Shown: positions 42,951-51,110 of the stretch, in pieces
Position numbering within the stretch: the stretch's first letter is position 1
Layout: each line of letters opens with the position of its first letter
DNA from: an uncultured Lachnospiraceae bacterium
GTDB lineage: Bacteria; Bacillota; Clostridia; Lachnospirales; Lachnospiraceae
NCBI GenBank assembly: GCA_947626475.1
Contig: CANQSK010000003.1
Location: 1-54,408 of the forward strand
Reading direction: 5' to 3'
Length of the DNA stretch: 54,408 nt
Notes under the pieces: generated by a model
Databases searched by the model: none
The model's input: the letters and a program-made list of their open reading frames with translations, nothing else
Told to the model about the DNA's origin: nothing
Translations under genes and position numbers: made by a program

Positions 42951-44126
42951 TTATTTGGAGCTCCGATACGCTTCCAGCAGCCGGTTCACACGCTTGGTAG
43001 GACTCAGCAGCTCGCTTAGGGAAGCGTCGTGGTTCAGATTGTCAATGATCAGCGCGATATACTTGCTCATGTCTACATTGATGTAGTACGGCTTGGACAG
43101 AAGCGCAGGCGTCTGATAGATCAGGTTGGTGGTCAGAAGCCTGTCCAGAAGCCCCTGCTCATAGTACCGGTCAAACTGAGCCAGCCCGCCGGTAAACAGA
43201 CCAAAGGTGGCGCAGGCAAATACTTTTCTCGCTTTCCGCCTCTTCAGCTCCTTGATCACATCCAGCATGCTCTCGCCGGAAGAGATCATATCGTCGATGA
43301 TCAGCACATCCTTGCCTGCCACATCCGCTCCCAGAAACTCATGAGCTACAATGGGGTTGCGGCCGTTCACGATCCTGGTATAATCCCGGCGCTTATAGAA
43401 CATACCCATATCCAGGCCCAGCATATTGGCAAAATACACGGCACGGGTCATGCCGCCCTCATCCGGGCTGATGACCATCATATGGTCGCTGTCAATCTGC
43501 AAATCGGTTTCTACCTTCAGGAGATATTTGATAAACTGATAAATAGGCTGAACAGTCTCAAAGCCGATATCCGGAATGGCGTTCTGAACCCTGGGATCGT
43601 GGGCATCAAAGGTAATGATGTTCTCCACGCCCATCTCCGCCAGTTCCCGAAGCGCCAGAGCGCAGTCCAGGGACTCCCGCCCGGAACGCTTGTGCTGCCG
43701 CCCCTCATACAAAAACGGCATAATTACATTGATCCTGCGGGCCTTGCCTGCCGCTGCCGCGATCACCCGCTTCAGATCCTGATAATGGTCGTCGGGAGAC
43801 ATGTGATTGACCTGTCCGCTCAGCGAATAGGTAAGACTGTAATTCAGAACGTCCACCATAATATACAGATCGTCTCCCCGGATGGACGTCTCGATCACGC
43901 CCTTCGCTTCTCCGGAGCCGAACCGGGGCGTCCGGTTCTCTATAATGTACGTATCCCGCTGATACCCGGAAAACGCTATGGTCGACTTGTGTTCGCTCTC
44001 TCTCTCATCGCGCCAGGTCACAAGGTACTTGTCCACTTTCTCGCCCAGCGCCCGGATACTTCTCAGCGGAACCAGACCCAAGGGTCCCACCGGTATCGTC
44101 TCAATCGTTTTCTCTTCGTATATCAT
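42951..44126 (-). CDS. prs: Ribose-phosphate pyrophosphokinase (PRPP synthetase), long form
   Basis: A 391-residue PRPP synthetase-like protein, longer than the common 315-residue Prs. Motifs: PFLYEGRQHKRSGRESLDC (usual PY-RQDRK region), ITFDAHDPRVQNA (HD metal pocket), VISPDEGGMTRA, and the PRPP loop VLIIDDMISSGESML. It transfers pyrophosphate from ATP to ribose 5-phosphate. Some motif positions are altered, so a second, divergent Prs is possible. The ATG at 44126 follows GGAGG. Confidence 0.82.
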   Translation of the reverse strand: MIYEEKTIETIPVGPLGLVPLRSIRALGEKVDKYLVTWRDERESEHKSTIAFSGYQRDTYIIENRTPRFGSGEAKGVIETSIRGDDLYIMVDVLNYSLTYSLSGQVNHMSPDDHYQDLKRVIAAAAGKARRINVIMPFLYEGRQHKRSGRESLDCALALRELAEMGVENIITFDAHDPRVQNAIPDIGFETVQPIYQFIKYLLKVETDLQIDSDHMMVISPDEGGMTRAVYFANMLGLDMGMFYKRRDYTRIVNGRNPIVAHEFLGADVAGKDVLIIDDMISSGESMLDVIKELKRRKARKVFACATFGLFTGGLAQFDRYYEQGLLDRLLTTNLIYQTPALLSKPYYINVDMSKYIALIIDNLNHDASLSELLSPTKRVNRLLEAYRSSK

Positions 44127-44173
44127 GCTTTCCTCCAAGATGCAATCCCGCCTGCGACGTATTTATTATGCCA

Positions 44174-45178
44174 TTATCTGCTGATTTCGTCAAGCTGAAC
44201 CTGCCTTTTGGTCCGAATATCGTCCCCATACAGCGGAATGATCGTGTACCGGCCCACAATTCTTGAAGACACCCGGTCCGAATAGGCGTCCCTCAGCATG
44301 GACATGGACAGATTGGTGGAAATAACCGTGCTTTTTCCTCTGTTCAGCCTCTCGTTCACACAGTAGAAGAGCTGAGAGGATACGAAGGAATTGTTCAGCT
44401 CCGTGCCCAGGTCGTCGATGATCAGCAGGTCGCAGTCCAGGATACCGGAATACATATCCTGGGCGTCATCCTCCGGCTCATAGTGAAACTTGTTTTTGGA
44501 AAAAATATCAAACAGATCGCCGGAGGACAGATAAACCACCGACTGATACCGGTCAATCAGCGCCTTGGCGATGCAGTGGGTAAGAAACGTCTTCCCCACT
44601 CCGGTGCTTCCGGTAAAGATCAGGTTGCCGCCCTTCTGCTCAAAGTTTTCCACAAAATCCAGGCACCATCCCCGCACCTGTCTCATATACTGGGCCGCCG
44701 TCATCTCAATCCCCGGTATTATCTTCCGGTCATCATACACTCTGTAAGTAAACGTGTCGAAATTCTCCCGCTCCAGCACAGCCTCAATGTTGGACTGGGC
44801 ATAGAGAAGCTTCATCTGCTCCCGGCGGAAACACCGGCATCTCTTCCGCTCCACATAACCGGTATCCCTGCACTCCGGACAATGGTACCGCATCTCCATA
44901 TAATCCGCCGGGTAGCCGGCCCCGGCCATCAGCTCCGCTTTCTGCTGTCTCAGCTGCTCTGTGCGTCTTCTTGACGCCTCGGCCGCCTTCTCATCACCGT
45001 CCAGAAGCAGTCTGGCGAGAGTTACCGCCTGGCTGCCCAGCTCCTCCTCAATGGCCTTCACCTGAGGAAGCTTCTCATACACCTCGCGGCGCCTGATGTC
45101 CTGCTCATACCGGTCCTGATACTGCCGCTCGTTATAGATTCTCATGATCGCCTGATACTGAGAATTGCTAAGTGACAT
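44174..45178 (-). CDS. dnaI: DnaI/DnaC-like helicase loader ATPase
   Basis: A 334-residue replication protein. The N-terminal half carries a zinc motif HCPECRDTGYV...CRC (about residues 99-117); the C-terminal AAA+ domain has Walker A GSTGVGKT, Walker B LLIIDDLGTE and sensor motif STNLS. It loads the replicative helicase on DNA at the primosome. The ATG follows AAAGGAG, 10 bases after the dnaD stop, so the pair is an operon. A DnaA-box array precedes the operon. Confidence 0.85.
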   Translation of the reverse strand: MSLSNSQYQAIMRIYNERQYQDRYEQDIRRREVYEKLPQVKAIEEELGSQAVTLARLLLDGDEKAAEASRRRTEQLRQQKAELMAGAGYPADYMEMRYHCPECRDTGYVERKRCRCFRREQMKLLYAQSNIEAVLERENFDTFTYRVYDDRKIIPGIEMTAAQYMRQVRGWCLDFVENFEQKGGNLIFTGSTGVGKTFLTHCIAKALIDRYQSVVYLSSGDLFDIFSKNKFHYEPEDDAQDMYSGILDCDLLIIDDLGTELNNSFVSSQLFYCVNERLNRGKSTVISTNLSMSMLRDAYSDRVSSRIVGRYTIIPLYGDDIRTKRQVQLDEISR

Positions 45179-45188
45179 GTGCTCTCCT

Positions 45189-46292
45189 TTACTGCTCGCC
45201 CAGACGCGCCTTCAGTCTTTCCATGACTATCGCGTCATAATTGGTATCCCTCTGCTCAAAATTGTGAAACCGGTTCCTGCTGCCAGCCGCGGCCGCCGTC
45301 TGTCCCGCCGCCTTCGCCTGGGGCCTCCGGCTCTCTCTCGCCTGATCCAGCTTCCTTACATCCGCCATAACGCGGACTCCCGCTTTCTTCCACTCTTCCA
45401 GGATCCGGTCCGCGTAAGCAAAGCTGGGCTTCTGTGTCGCCTTAAGGGTGCGGCCGCAGGCCTCCGTCACCAGCTCCCTGGCAAAGCCCCATTCCTGGAA
45501 CCACTTCCGGATCAGCTCCATCTCCGAATCGCCGGGCCGTCGGTCGCTCAGGCCGAAAGCCTTCATAACCGCGAAGGCCTCGCCGGAAAATGACGCCGTA
45601 TGCTGCCGGGCCGCCTCCACCGTGCGGATTCCCTTCTCATGCCAGTTCAGCGCCACTGTCTCCAGATAACGGATGCTGTAATGGCCTCCCTGGACGCAGT
45701 ACTCCACCAGATACTCCAGCAGCTCCGCCGGAAGCTTCAGTCCGTCGTACAGATACGCGAACACCTCGCACTCCCTGGGCGTAAAAACCTTGTTCATATA
45801 TTTCTGTGCTATGTACAGAAGCTGGGAAAAATCTTCGTCATCCGCCAGACGCTTCACCTGCTCCGGCGTATACAGGGTCCTCTGGGTCGGTATCCTGGTA
45901 TCCGCCACCGCCGACCGGACGTCGGCTGCGCCTGCCCCGTCTGCCGCTGCGGCCTCCGCCGTCTGCCGGTCTTCGCTCTCAGGCAGCGGCGCTGCCTCTT
46001 CCCCCGCCTCTTCTTTCTTCTCCCCGGCCTCCATGGCCGCTCCGTCCCCTGTCTCCTTCTCATCCCGGCTCCGCACAAGCACCCCGAGACGCTCCCAGTA
46101 AGTCATGGCCCTGTGGATATCGGATTCCGTGTGATTCAGGGCGTCCGCCAGCTCCACCTCCGTCACCGGTCTGTCCTGATGGCGGAGCAGATACAGGTAG
46201 ACTTTTACATATTCTCCGTTGGCCTCCGGCATATACCGGTCAATAAATTCATCCGAAACAAGCGTCGCTCTGACATTCAGGCTGTTTTTCAT
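45189..46292 (-). CDS. dnaD: DnaD domain replication initiation protein
   Basis: A 367-residue protein with a winged-helix N-terminal domain (TEVELADALNHTESDIHRAMTYW), a low-complexity acidic linker, two DnaD-type helical domains (about residues 160-220 and 235-310), and a basic C terminus. DnaD remodels DNA at the origin and recruits the helicase loader. The start at 46292 uses GGGGAG 10 bases upstream; a GTG at 46301 is in frame. It is immediately followed by the dnaI-like gene, the expected partner. Confidence 0.83.
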   Translation of the reverse strand: MKNSLNVRATLVSDEFIDRYMPEANGEYVKVYLYLLRHQDRPVTEVELADALNHTESDIHRAMTYWERLGVLVRSRDEKETGDGAAMEAGEKKEEAGEEAAPLPESEDRQTAEAAAADGAGAADVRSAVADTRIPTQRTLYTPEQVKRLADDEDFSQLLYIAQKYMNKVFTPRECEVFAYLYDGLKLPAELLEYLVEYCVQGGHYSIRYLETVALNWHEKGIRTVEAARQHTASFSGEAFAVMKAFGLSDRRPGDSEMELIRKWFQEWGFARELVTEACGRTLKATQKPSFAYADRILEEWKKAGVRVMADVRKLDQARESRRPQAKAAGQTAAAAGSRNRFHNFEQRDTNYDAIVMERLKARLGEQ

Positions 46293-46327
46293 AATTCCCA
46301 CTCTCCCCGGTTTTTTGCTCTTTTCTT

Positions 46328-46336
46328 ACTATACCA
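46328..46336 (-). promoter_or_regulatory. Extended -10 promoter of dnaD-dnaI
   Basis: Minus strand TGG TATAGT (46336-46328), 36 bases before the dnaD ATG; the -35 area is poor. The nearest DnaA boxes lie about 50-75 bases upstream. Confidence 0.5.
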
Positions 46337-46383
46337 CATGTTTTTTCAAAAGAAAATAGGGCCTCTTTTCCCACCGGCACCCA

Positions 46384-46410
46384 TGTGGATAATGTGGATA
46401 GTGTGGACAA
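46384..46410 (-). promoter_or_regulatory. Array of three head-to-tail DnaA boxes
   Basis: Three contiguous 9-mers on the minus strand: TTATCCACA (46392-46384, perfect), CTATCCACA (46401-46393) and TTGTCCACA (46410-46402). They lie between murC and dnaD, upstream of the dnaD promoter. DnaA consensus is TTATNCACA. Confidence 0.7.
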
Positions 46411-46486
46411 CCCGTCCTCGCAATATCAAAAACGTCGAAATTTGCCGGACTGCCAACAAAATCAAAATGTTTATGTGAATCAAAAA

Positions 46487-46530
46487 ATCCACATAGTTTT
46501 CCCGGACATTTTGTTGAAAACTATGTGGAT
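46487..46530 (-). terminator. murC terminator with a 15-bp stem and T6 tail
   Basis: Perfect 15-bp inverted repeat (46516-46530 with 46487-46501), 14-base loop, and on the minus strand a run of six T after it. It follows the murC stop and ends the murC transcript. The upstream arm is formed in part by the second DnaA-box array. Confidence 0.8.
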
Positions 46531-46541
46531 AATGTGGATAA
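46524..46541 (-). promoter_or_regulatory. Two tandem perfect DnaA boxes
   Basis: TTATCCACA occurs twice back to back on the minus strand (46541-46533 and 46532-46524), right after the murC stop. A weaker site (TGATTCACA, 46482-46474) lies between the two arrays. Confidence 0.7.
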
Positions 46542-46542
46542 G

Positions 46543-47922
46543 TCAGATTCCAAGGATGTTTTCGCCCACTTTTACTATATCTCCGGCTCCCATAGTTATC
46601 AACAGGTCGCCGTTTATACAATTTTTTAAAATAAATTTTTCAATTTCATCGAAGGACCCCAGATAGTGGGCTTCTGTGCCCAGCGCCCGGATCCGCTCCG
46701 CAATGTCCCGGGAGCTGACGCCCAGATCGTCCGTCTCCCTGGCCGCGTAGATGTCGGCAAGGATGACCTCGTCCGCCGCGGACAGCGCCTCCGCGAACTG
46801 ATCCAGAAAGGCTTTGGTCCTGGAGTAGGTATGAGGCTGAAACACGCACCACAGCTTCCTGTGCGGATAATTTTTCGCCGCCGCCAGGGTCGCGGAAATC
46901 TCGCTGGGATGGTGGGCGTAATCGTCAATGATCGTCAGGCCGCAGACCTGGCCCTTTTTCTCGAACCGGCGGTTCGTCCCGGTAAACCTGGCAAGGCCGT
47001 CCTGAATGTCTTTCATATCAATATCCAGCGCCTGACAGAGAGCGATCGCCGCCAGAGCGTTGTACACATTGTGCTCTCCCGGCACGCCCAGCCTGATCCG
47101 GCCTTCCCGGCGGCCGTCCACCACCAGCTCAAAGCTGGCCCTGGCAAACTCATCATAGACGATGTCCGCCGCCTGATACTGCGCCTCCGCGCTTCTTCCG
47201 AATGTGACTGTCCGGCAGGGCAGCCCCTCCACGATCTCGCGCCAGTTGTCGATATCCGCGCCGATGACCACCAGGCCGCCCTCCGGCACCCTGGCCGCAA
47301 ACTTCCGGAAGGAACTGCGGATATCATTGATATCCCTGAAAAAGTCCAGATGGTCTTCTTCAATATTTAAAATAATCTCCATGTTAGGGAAGAAGGAAAG
47401 GAAACTATTGGTATACTCGCAGGCCTCCGTCACAAAAAGCCGGGAGCCGCCTACGCGGATATTTCCGCCGATGGAATTCAGAATGCCTCCCACAGAGATC
47501 GTGGGGTCCTGGTCCGCCGCCAGCAGAATCTCTGTCACCATGGAAGTCGTGGTAGTCTTGCCGTGAGTTCCGGCAATGCCCGCGGCATATTGATAATTCT
47601 TCATCAGCTGTCCCAGAAGCTCCGCCCTGGTCATCATCGGCAGCCCTTTCTCCGCAGCCGCCATAAATTCCGGATTGTCCGGATGAATGGCCGCCGTGTA
47701 AACCGCTACCTGGATCCCGTCTGTGATATTCTCCGCCCGCTGGCCGATAAATACCCTCGCGCCTTTCTCCTCCAGGTGCTTTGTCAGCTCAGACTCATGG
47801 GAATCCGAGCCGGAAACCGTAAATCCCTCGTCCAGAAGGATCTCCGCCAGTCCGCTCATGCTGATGCCGCCAATTCCTATAAAATGTACATGCCCCGGTT
47901 TACCAAAGTCAATCTGATACAT
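46543..47922 (-). CDS. murC: UDP-N-acetylmuramate-L-alanine ligase
   Basis: A 459-residue Mur ligase that adds L-Ala to UDP-MurNAc in peptidoglycan precursor synthesis. It has the N-terminal Rossmann motif HFIGIGGISMSGLAEIL, the ATP loop GTHGKTTTTS (118-127), and DDYAHHPSEI and FQPHTYSRTK in the C-terminal part. The ATG at 47922 is preceded by AAGGTGGGAG. It ends in its own terminator, so murC is transcriptionally isolated from dnaD. Confidence 0.95.
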   Translation of the reverse strand: MYQIDFGKPGHVHFIGIGGISMSGLAEILLDEGFTVSGSDSHESELTKHLEEKGARVFIGQRAENITDGIQVAVYTAAIHPDNPEFMAAAEKGLPMMTRAELLGQLMKNYQYAAGIAGTHGKTTTTSMVTEILLAADQDPTISVGGILNSIGGNIRVGGSRLFVTEACEYTNSFLSFFPNMEIILNIEEDHLDFFRDINDIRSSFRKFAARVPEGGLVVIGADIDNWREIVEGLPCRTVTFGRSAEAQYQAADIVYDEFARASFELVVDGRREGRIRLGVPGEHNVYNALAAIALCQALDIDMKDIQDGLARFTGTNRRFEKKGQVCGLTIIDDYAHHPSEISATLAAAKNYPHRKLWCVFQPHTYSRTKAFLDQFAEALSAADEVILADIYAARETDDLGVSSRDIAERIRALGTEAHYLGSFDEIEKFILKNCINGDLLITMGAGDIVKVGENILGI

Positions 47923-47947
47923 AGCTCCCACCTTATATACTCATAGT

Positions 47948-48451
47948 TTATCTTATGAATAACCTTCCAAAAATAACGTCTTTATACCTTTCGAGCGCCG
48001 CCAGGAGCAGATTTCCCAGCACCCCTATGGCCAGAATCTCACCGATCCCGACGGTTACCATCATGACCGGAATCAAATCCGCCGAACCGTAAGCGTACCG
48101 AAGCACCCACGGAATGATGATCGTGTTGGACAAGATCGGTGGCACGCATACCAGCCACTTGTTTTTCCTGAGCATCCAGGAACCCACTGCCCCGATCAGA
48201 GTGGCCAGACTTCCGAAAACAATATCCAGCGCCGCGGAGCCGTACAGGATGTTGGACAAAAGGCACCCCAGGGTCACCCCGGGAATCGCCGCCGGCGTAA
48301 AATAAGGAAGCACGCACAGCGCCTCTGAAATGCGGAACTGAACCGGCCCGAAGGCGACGGGCACGATCATCCCTGTCACAACTACGTAGATGGCGGCAAT
48401 GGCAGCCGCCTGGGCCATAGAATATATGGCCTCATTTGATGTTTTTTTCAT
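47948..48451 (-). CDS. queT: QueT family queuosine-precursor transporter
   Basis: A 167-residue membrane protein with five to six segments. AQAAAIAAIYVVVT, FGPVQFRISEALCVLPYF and SNILYGSAALDIVFGSLATL match the QueT family, membrane S components of ECF transporters for preQ0/preQ1 or queuine. The ATG at 48451 follows AAGGAG. A preQ1-I riboswitch covering the ribosome site confirms the substrate class. The open frame upstream to 48640 is riboswitch leader, not coding. Confidence 0.9.
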   Translation of the reverse strand: MKKTSNEAIYSMAQAAAIAAIYVVVTGMIVPVAFGPVQFRISEALCVLPYFTPAAIPGVTLGCLLSNILYGSAALDIVFGSLATLIGAVGSWMLRKNKWLVCVPPILSNTIIIPWVLRYAYGSADLIPVMMVTVGIGEILAIGVLGNLLLAALERYKDVIFGRLFIR

Positions 48452-48462
48452 AAATGTATTCT

Positions 48463-48502
48463 CCTTAGTTTTGTTTTTCGTCAGGATGGTTTCGAACTGA
48501 CG
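48463..48502 (-). ncRNA. preQ1-I riboswitch controlling queT
   Basis: Minus strand: a 6-bp P1 stem (CGTCAG 48502-48497 with CTGACG 48484-48479) encloses a loop TTCGAAACCATC. It is followed by an A-rich linker and ACTAAGG (48469-48463), which forms the pseudoknot tail in preQ1-I aptamers. The AAGG belongs to the queT ribosome site (AAGGAG), so ligand binding would block translation. Assignment is by consensus memory. Confidence 0.75.
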
Positions 48503-48538
48503 CGCCGCACGGTAATGTATGCCCGCACAGCAGATAAC

Positions 48539-48567
48539 AGTATAGCATTTCCCCAAATAAAACGCAA
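48539..48567 (-). promoter_or_regulatory. Sigma-A promoter of queT
   Basis: Minus strand: TTGCGT (48567-48562), 17-base spacer, TATACT (48544-48539). It lies 37 bases upstream of the riboswitch aptamer. Confidence 0.75.
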
Positions 48568-48664
48568 GATTTTTATGACGCGGCCCCTTTTCCCGATAGC
48601 TTTTTTCCCGAATATGTGATACAATCCCCCTACAAACCAAACTGCCTTCAGGAGGACGGACCGT

Positions 48665-49315
48665 ATGCGCTCATTCAAAGCTGTTGTATTTGATATGGAC
48701 GGAGTTATTTTCGATTCTGAACGACTGGTAATAGACTGCTGGAGCATCGTCGCCCGGTGCCATGGGATCCCGGATATAGAGACAACCTGCCGGGCCTGTA
48801 TGGGTCTCAACCGGGCTGCCACCAGGCAGATCATGACCGATCGGTACGGAGACGATTTACCTTACGATACCTACCGGGGGGAGGTGTCCCGCATCTACCA
48901 GGAACGCTCCGCCGGCGGCCGACTTCCCATGAAGCCCGGCGTCAGGGAGCTTCTGTCCGCCCTGAGAGAGGCGCAGGTCCGTATCGCCCTGGCCTCCTCC
49001 ACTCAGAGCTCGGCAGTCCGGCGGGAACTGTCGGAGACAGGGATCATTTCCTGCTTTGACAAGCTGGTCTGCGGCGATATGGTGGAAAACAGCAAGCCGG
49101 CCCCGGATATTTTCCTGGAGGCCTGCCGGCAGCTTCAGGTTCTTCCCGAAGACGCCTACGCCATAGAAGACTCCTACAACGGCATCCGCTCCGCCTCCGC
49201 CGCCGGCCTTCATCCTATCATGGTCCCGGACCTGGCAGAGCCGACGCCGGAGATGGAACAGCTGACGGAGGTAATCCTTCCGTCGCTTCTGGCCGTGAGG
49301 GAGTATCTCCTGTAG
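48665..49315 (+). CDS. HAD superfamily phosphatase/phosphomutase, beta-PGM-like
   Basis: A 216-residue HAD subfamily I hydrolase. Motif I is DMDGVIFDSE (residues 10-19), motif II ASSTQSS, motif III KPAPDIF, and motif IV EDSYNGI. The four-helix cap between motifs I and II suits phosphoglycolate or beta-phosphoglucomutase-like activity on a small phosphorylated sugar. The exact substrate is unknown. A TGTGATACAAT extended -10 element lies upstream, and the ATG follows CAGGAGGA. The ABC exporter operon begins 28 bases later. Confidence 0.88.
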   Translation: MRSFKAVVFDMDGVIFDSERLVIDCWSIVARCHGIPDIETTCRACMGLNRAATRQIMTDRYGDDLPYDTYRGEVSRIYQERSAGGRLPMKPGVRELLSALREAQVRIALASSTQSSAVRRELSETGIISCFDKLVCGDMVENSKPAPDIFLEACRQLQVLPEDAYAIEDSYNGIRSASAAGLHPIMVPDLAEPTPEMEQLTEVILPSLLAVREYLL

Positions 49316-49343
49316 CATCTGAACATAAAGAGGAGTTTCTGTT

Positions 49344-51110
49344 ATGCCTGAACTTAGATTTATCAGCCGTTATGTAAAGCGCTATGGCCTTCAGTACGCC
49401 ATAGGCATCGCTGCTCTGCTTATCGTGGATGTGCTGAACGTCAATATTCCCAAAATCACCGGACAGATTACCGACGGACTCAAGACCCACGCTATCGCCA
49501 TGAACGATATCTGGTTTCTTATCGGGAAAATTCTGCTGTTCGGCTTTCTTATCGCCGTCGGACGGTTCTGCTGGCGGTATTTTATCCTGCTGCCCGCCCG
49601 CTGTATCGAGCGGGAGCTGCGGGACGACATGTTCGCGAAGCTGGAAACCCTGTCCATGCGCTACTTTAACGAGCACAAGACGGGCGACCTGATGGCCCAT
49701 TTTACCAATGATCTGGGCACTATGCGGATGTTTCTGGGATTTACGATCATCACTGCCTTCGACGCCACAGTCATGCTGGTACTGGTGCTGGTCCAGATGA
49801 TACTGTATGTCAGCCCCAAGCTGACCTTTGTAGCGGTTCTTCCGCTGCTTCTGATCATGTTCGGCGACTACTATTACGGCAAGATCATGCACCGGCGCTT
49901 TCTGGAGAAACAGAAGGCCTTCTCCGACCTGACGGACCAGGTGCAGGAGGCGGTATCCGGCATCCGCGTCATCAAGGCGTTTGTCCAGGAGCGGAAAGAG
50001 CTGGCGGCATTTGCCCGGACCAACCTGTACAACCAGGAGAAAAATCTGGGCGTAGCCAGGCTTCAGGCCCTGTTTCTGCCTCTTCTGGAGCTGGTGATCG
50101 GCGCCAGCAGCCTTCTGACCCTGCTGTACGGCGGTTATCTGGCCATCAAGGGAGAAATCTCCCTTGGACAGTTTGTAGCCTTTAACCAGTACATTACCAT
50201 GCTGATCTGGCCCATGTTCGCGGCCGGAGACTGCATTACCTACATTTCCCAGGGTCTTGCTTCCTTGAAACGGATCCTCATTATCTTTAATGAAAAGCCG
50301 GATATTGTGGACGGTCCCGACACGGACCGCTCCATCAAGAGCCTGGACGGCCGGATCGATCTGGACGGACTGACCTTCTCCTACCCGGACCAGGAACAGG
50401 CTCCGGTTCTGAACAATATCAGCCTGCACGTGGAAAAGGGAGAAACCCTGGCCATCATCGGGCGGACCGGCAGTGGCAAATCCACACTGGCCAACCTGCT
50501 TCTCCGTCTTTATGACACCCAGCCGGACATGATCCGCATAGACGGCAATCTTCTGTGCGAGATCCCGCTCTCCGTGCTGCGGGAAAACATCGCCTATGTT
50601 CCCCAGGACAATTTCCTGTTCTCCGACACTCTGGAAAACAACATTGCCTTCGGCATGGAACAGAAAGAACGCCGGGCCATTGAGCAGGCAGCCAGAGACG
50701 CCTGCATCCACGACAACATCATGGAATTTCCCGACAACTACAATACCCTTGTGGGCGAGCGGGGCATGACCATCTCAGGCGGACAGAAACAGCGGACCTC
50801 CATCGCCAGAGCCCTCTTAAAGGACTCCCCGATCCTGATCCTGGACGACGCCCTCTCGGCGGTAGACACCGATACGGAAGAGCAGATCCTGGGAAACCTG
50901 CGCAGAAACCGGGCCGGCAAAACAACCCTGATCATCGCCCACCGGATCTCCACCATTCAGAACGCGGACCACATTCTGGTGCTGGATGAGGGCCGGGCCG
51001 CCGAGTACGGCACCCACGAAGAGCTGATCGCCCTTGACGGCATTTACAAGAGTATCTACGACAAGCAGCAGCTGGAAAAGCAGCTGCACGAAGAAGGAGG
51101 TGAAGCGTGA
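49344..51110 (+). CDS. ABC exporter half-transporter A (degenerate catalytic site)
   Basis: A 588-residue fusion of a six-segment membrane domain with an ABC domain. Walker A is GRTGSGKST, signature ISGGQKQR, and Walker B ends LILDDALSAVD, with Asp replacing the catalytic Glu. Together with the next protein this fits a heterodimeric multidrug exporter of the BmrCD/LmrCD type, where one site is degenerate. The ATG follows AAGAGGAG. The stop overlaps the next start. Confidence 0.88.
   Translation: MPELRFISRYVKRYGLQYAIGIAALLIVDVLNVNIPKITGQITDGLKTHAIAMNDIWFLIGKILLFGFLIAVGRFCWRYFILLPARCIERELRDDMFAKLETLSMRYFNEHKTGDLMAHFTNDLGTMRMFLGFTIITAFDATVMLVLVLVQMILYVSPKLTFVAVLPLLLIMFGDYYYGKIMHRRFLEKQKAFSDLTDQVQEAVSGIRVIKAFVQERKELAAFARTNLYNQEKNLGVARLQALFLPLLELVIGASSLLTLLYGGYLAIKGEISLGQFVAFNQYITMLIWPMFAAGDCITYISQGLASLKRILIIFNEKPDIVDGPDTDRSIKSLDGRIDLDGLTFSYPDQEQAPVLNNISLHVEKGETLAIIGRTGSGKSTLANLLLRLYDTQPDMIRIDGNLLCEIPLSVLRENIAYVPQDNFLFSDTLENNIAFGMEQKERRAIEQAARDACIHDNIMEFPDNYNTLVGERGMTISGGQKQRTSIARALLKDSPILILDDALSAVDTDTEEQILGNLRRNRAGKTTLIIAHRISTIQNADHILVLDEGRAAEYGTHEELIALDGIYKSIYDKQQLEKQLHEEGGEA

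Noticed and set aside
46380-46545. Replication origin
   Set aside because: The DnaA boxes are suggestive, but dnaA, dnaN and an A/T-rich unwinding region are absent and the stretch contains a terminator for murC; control of dnaD or DnaA titration is more likely.
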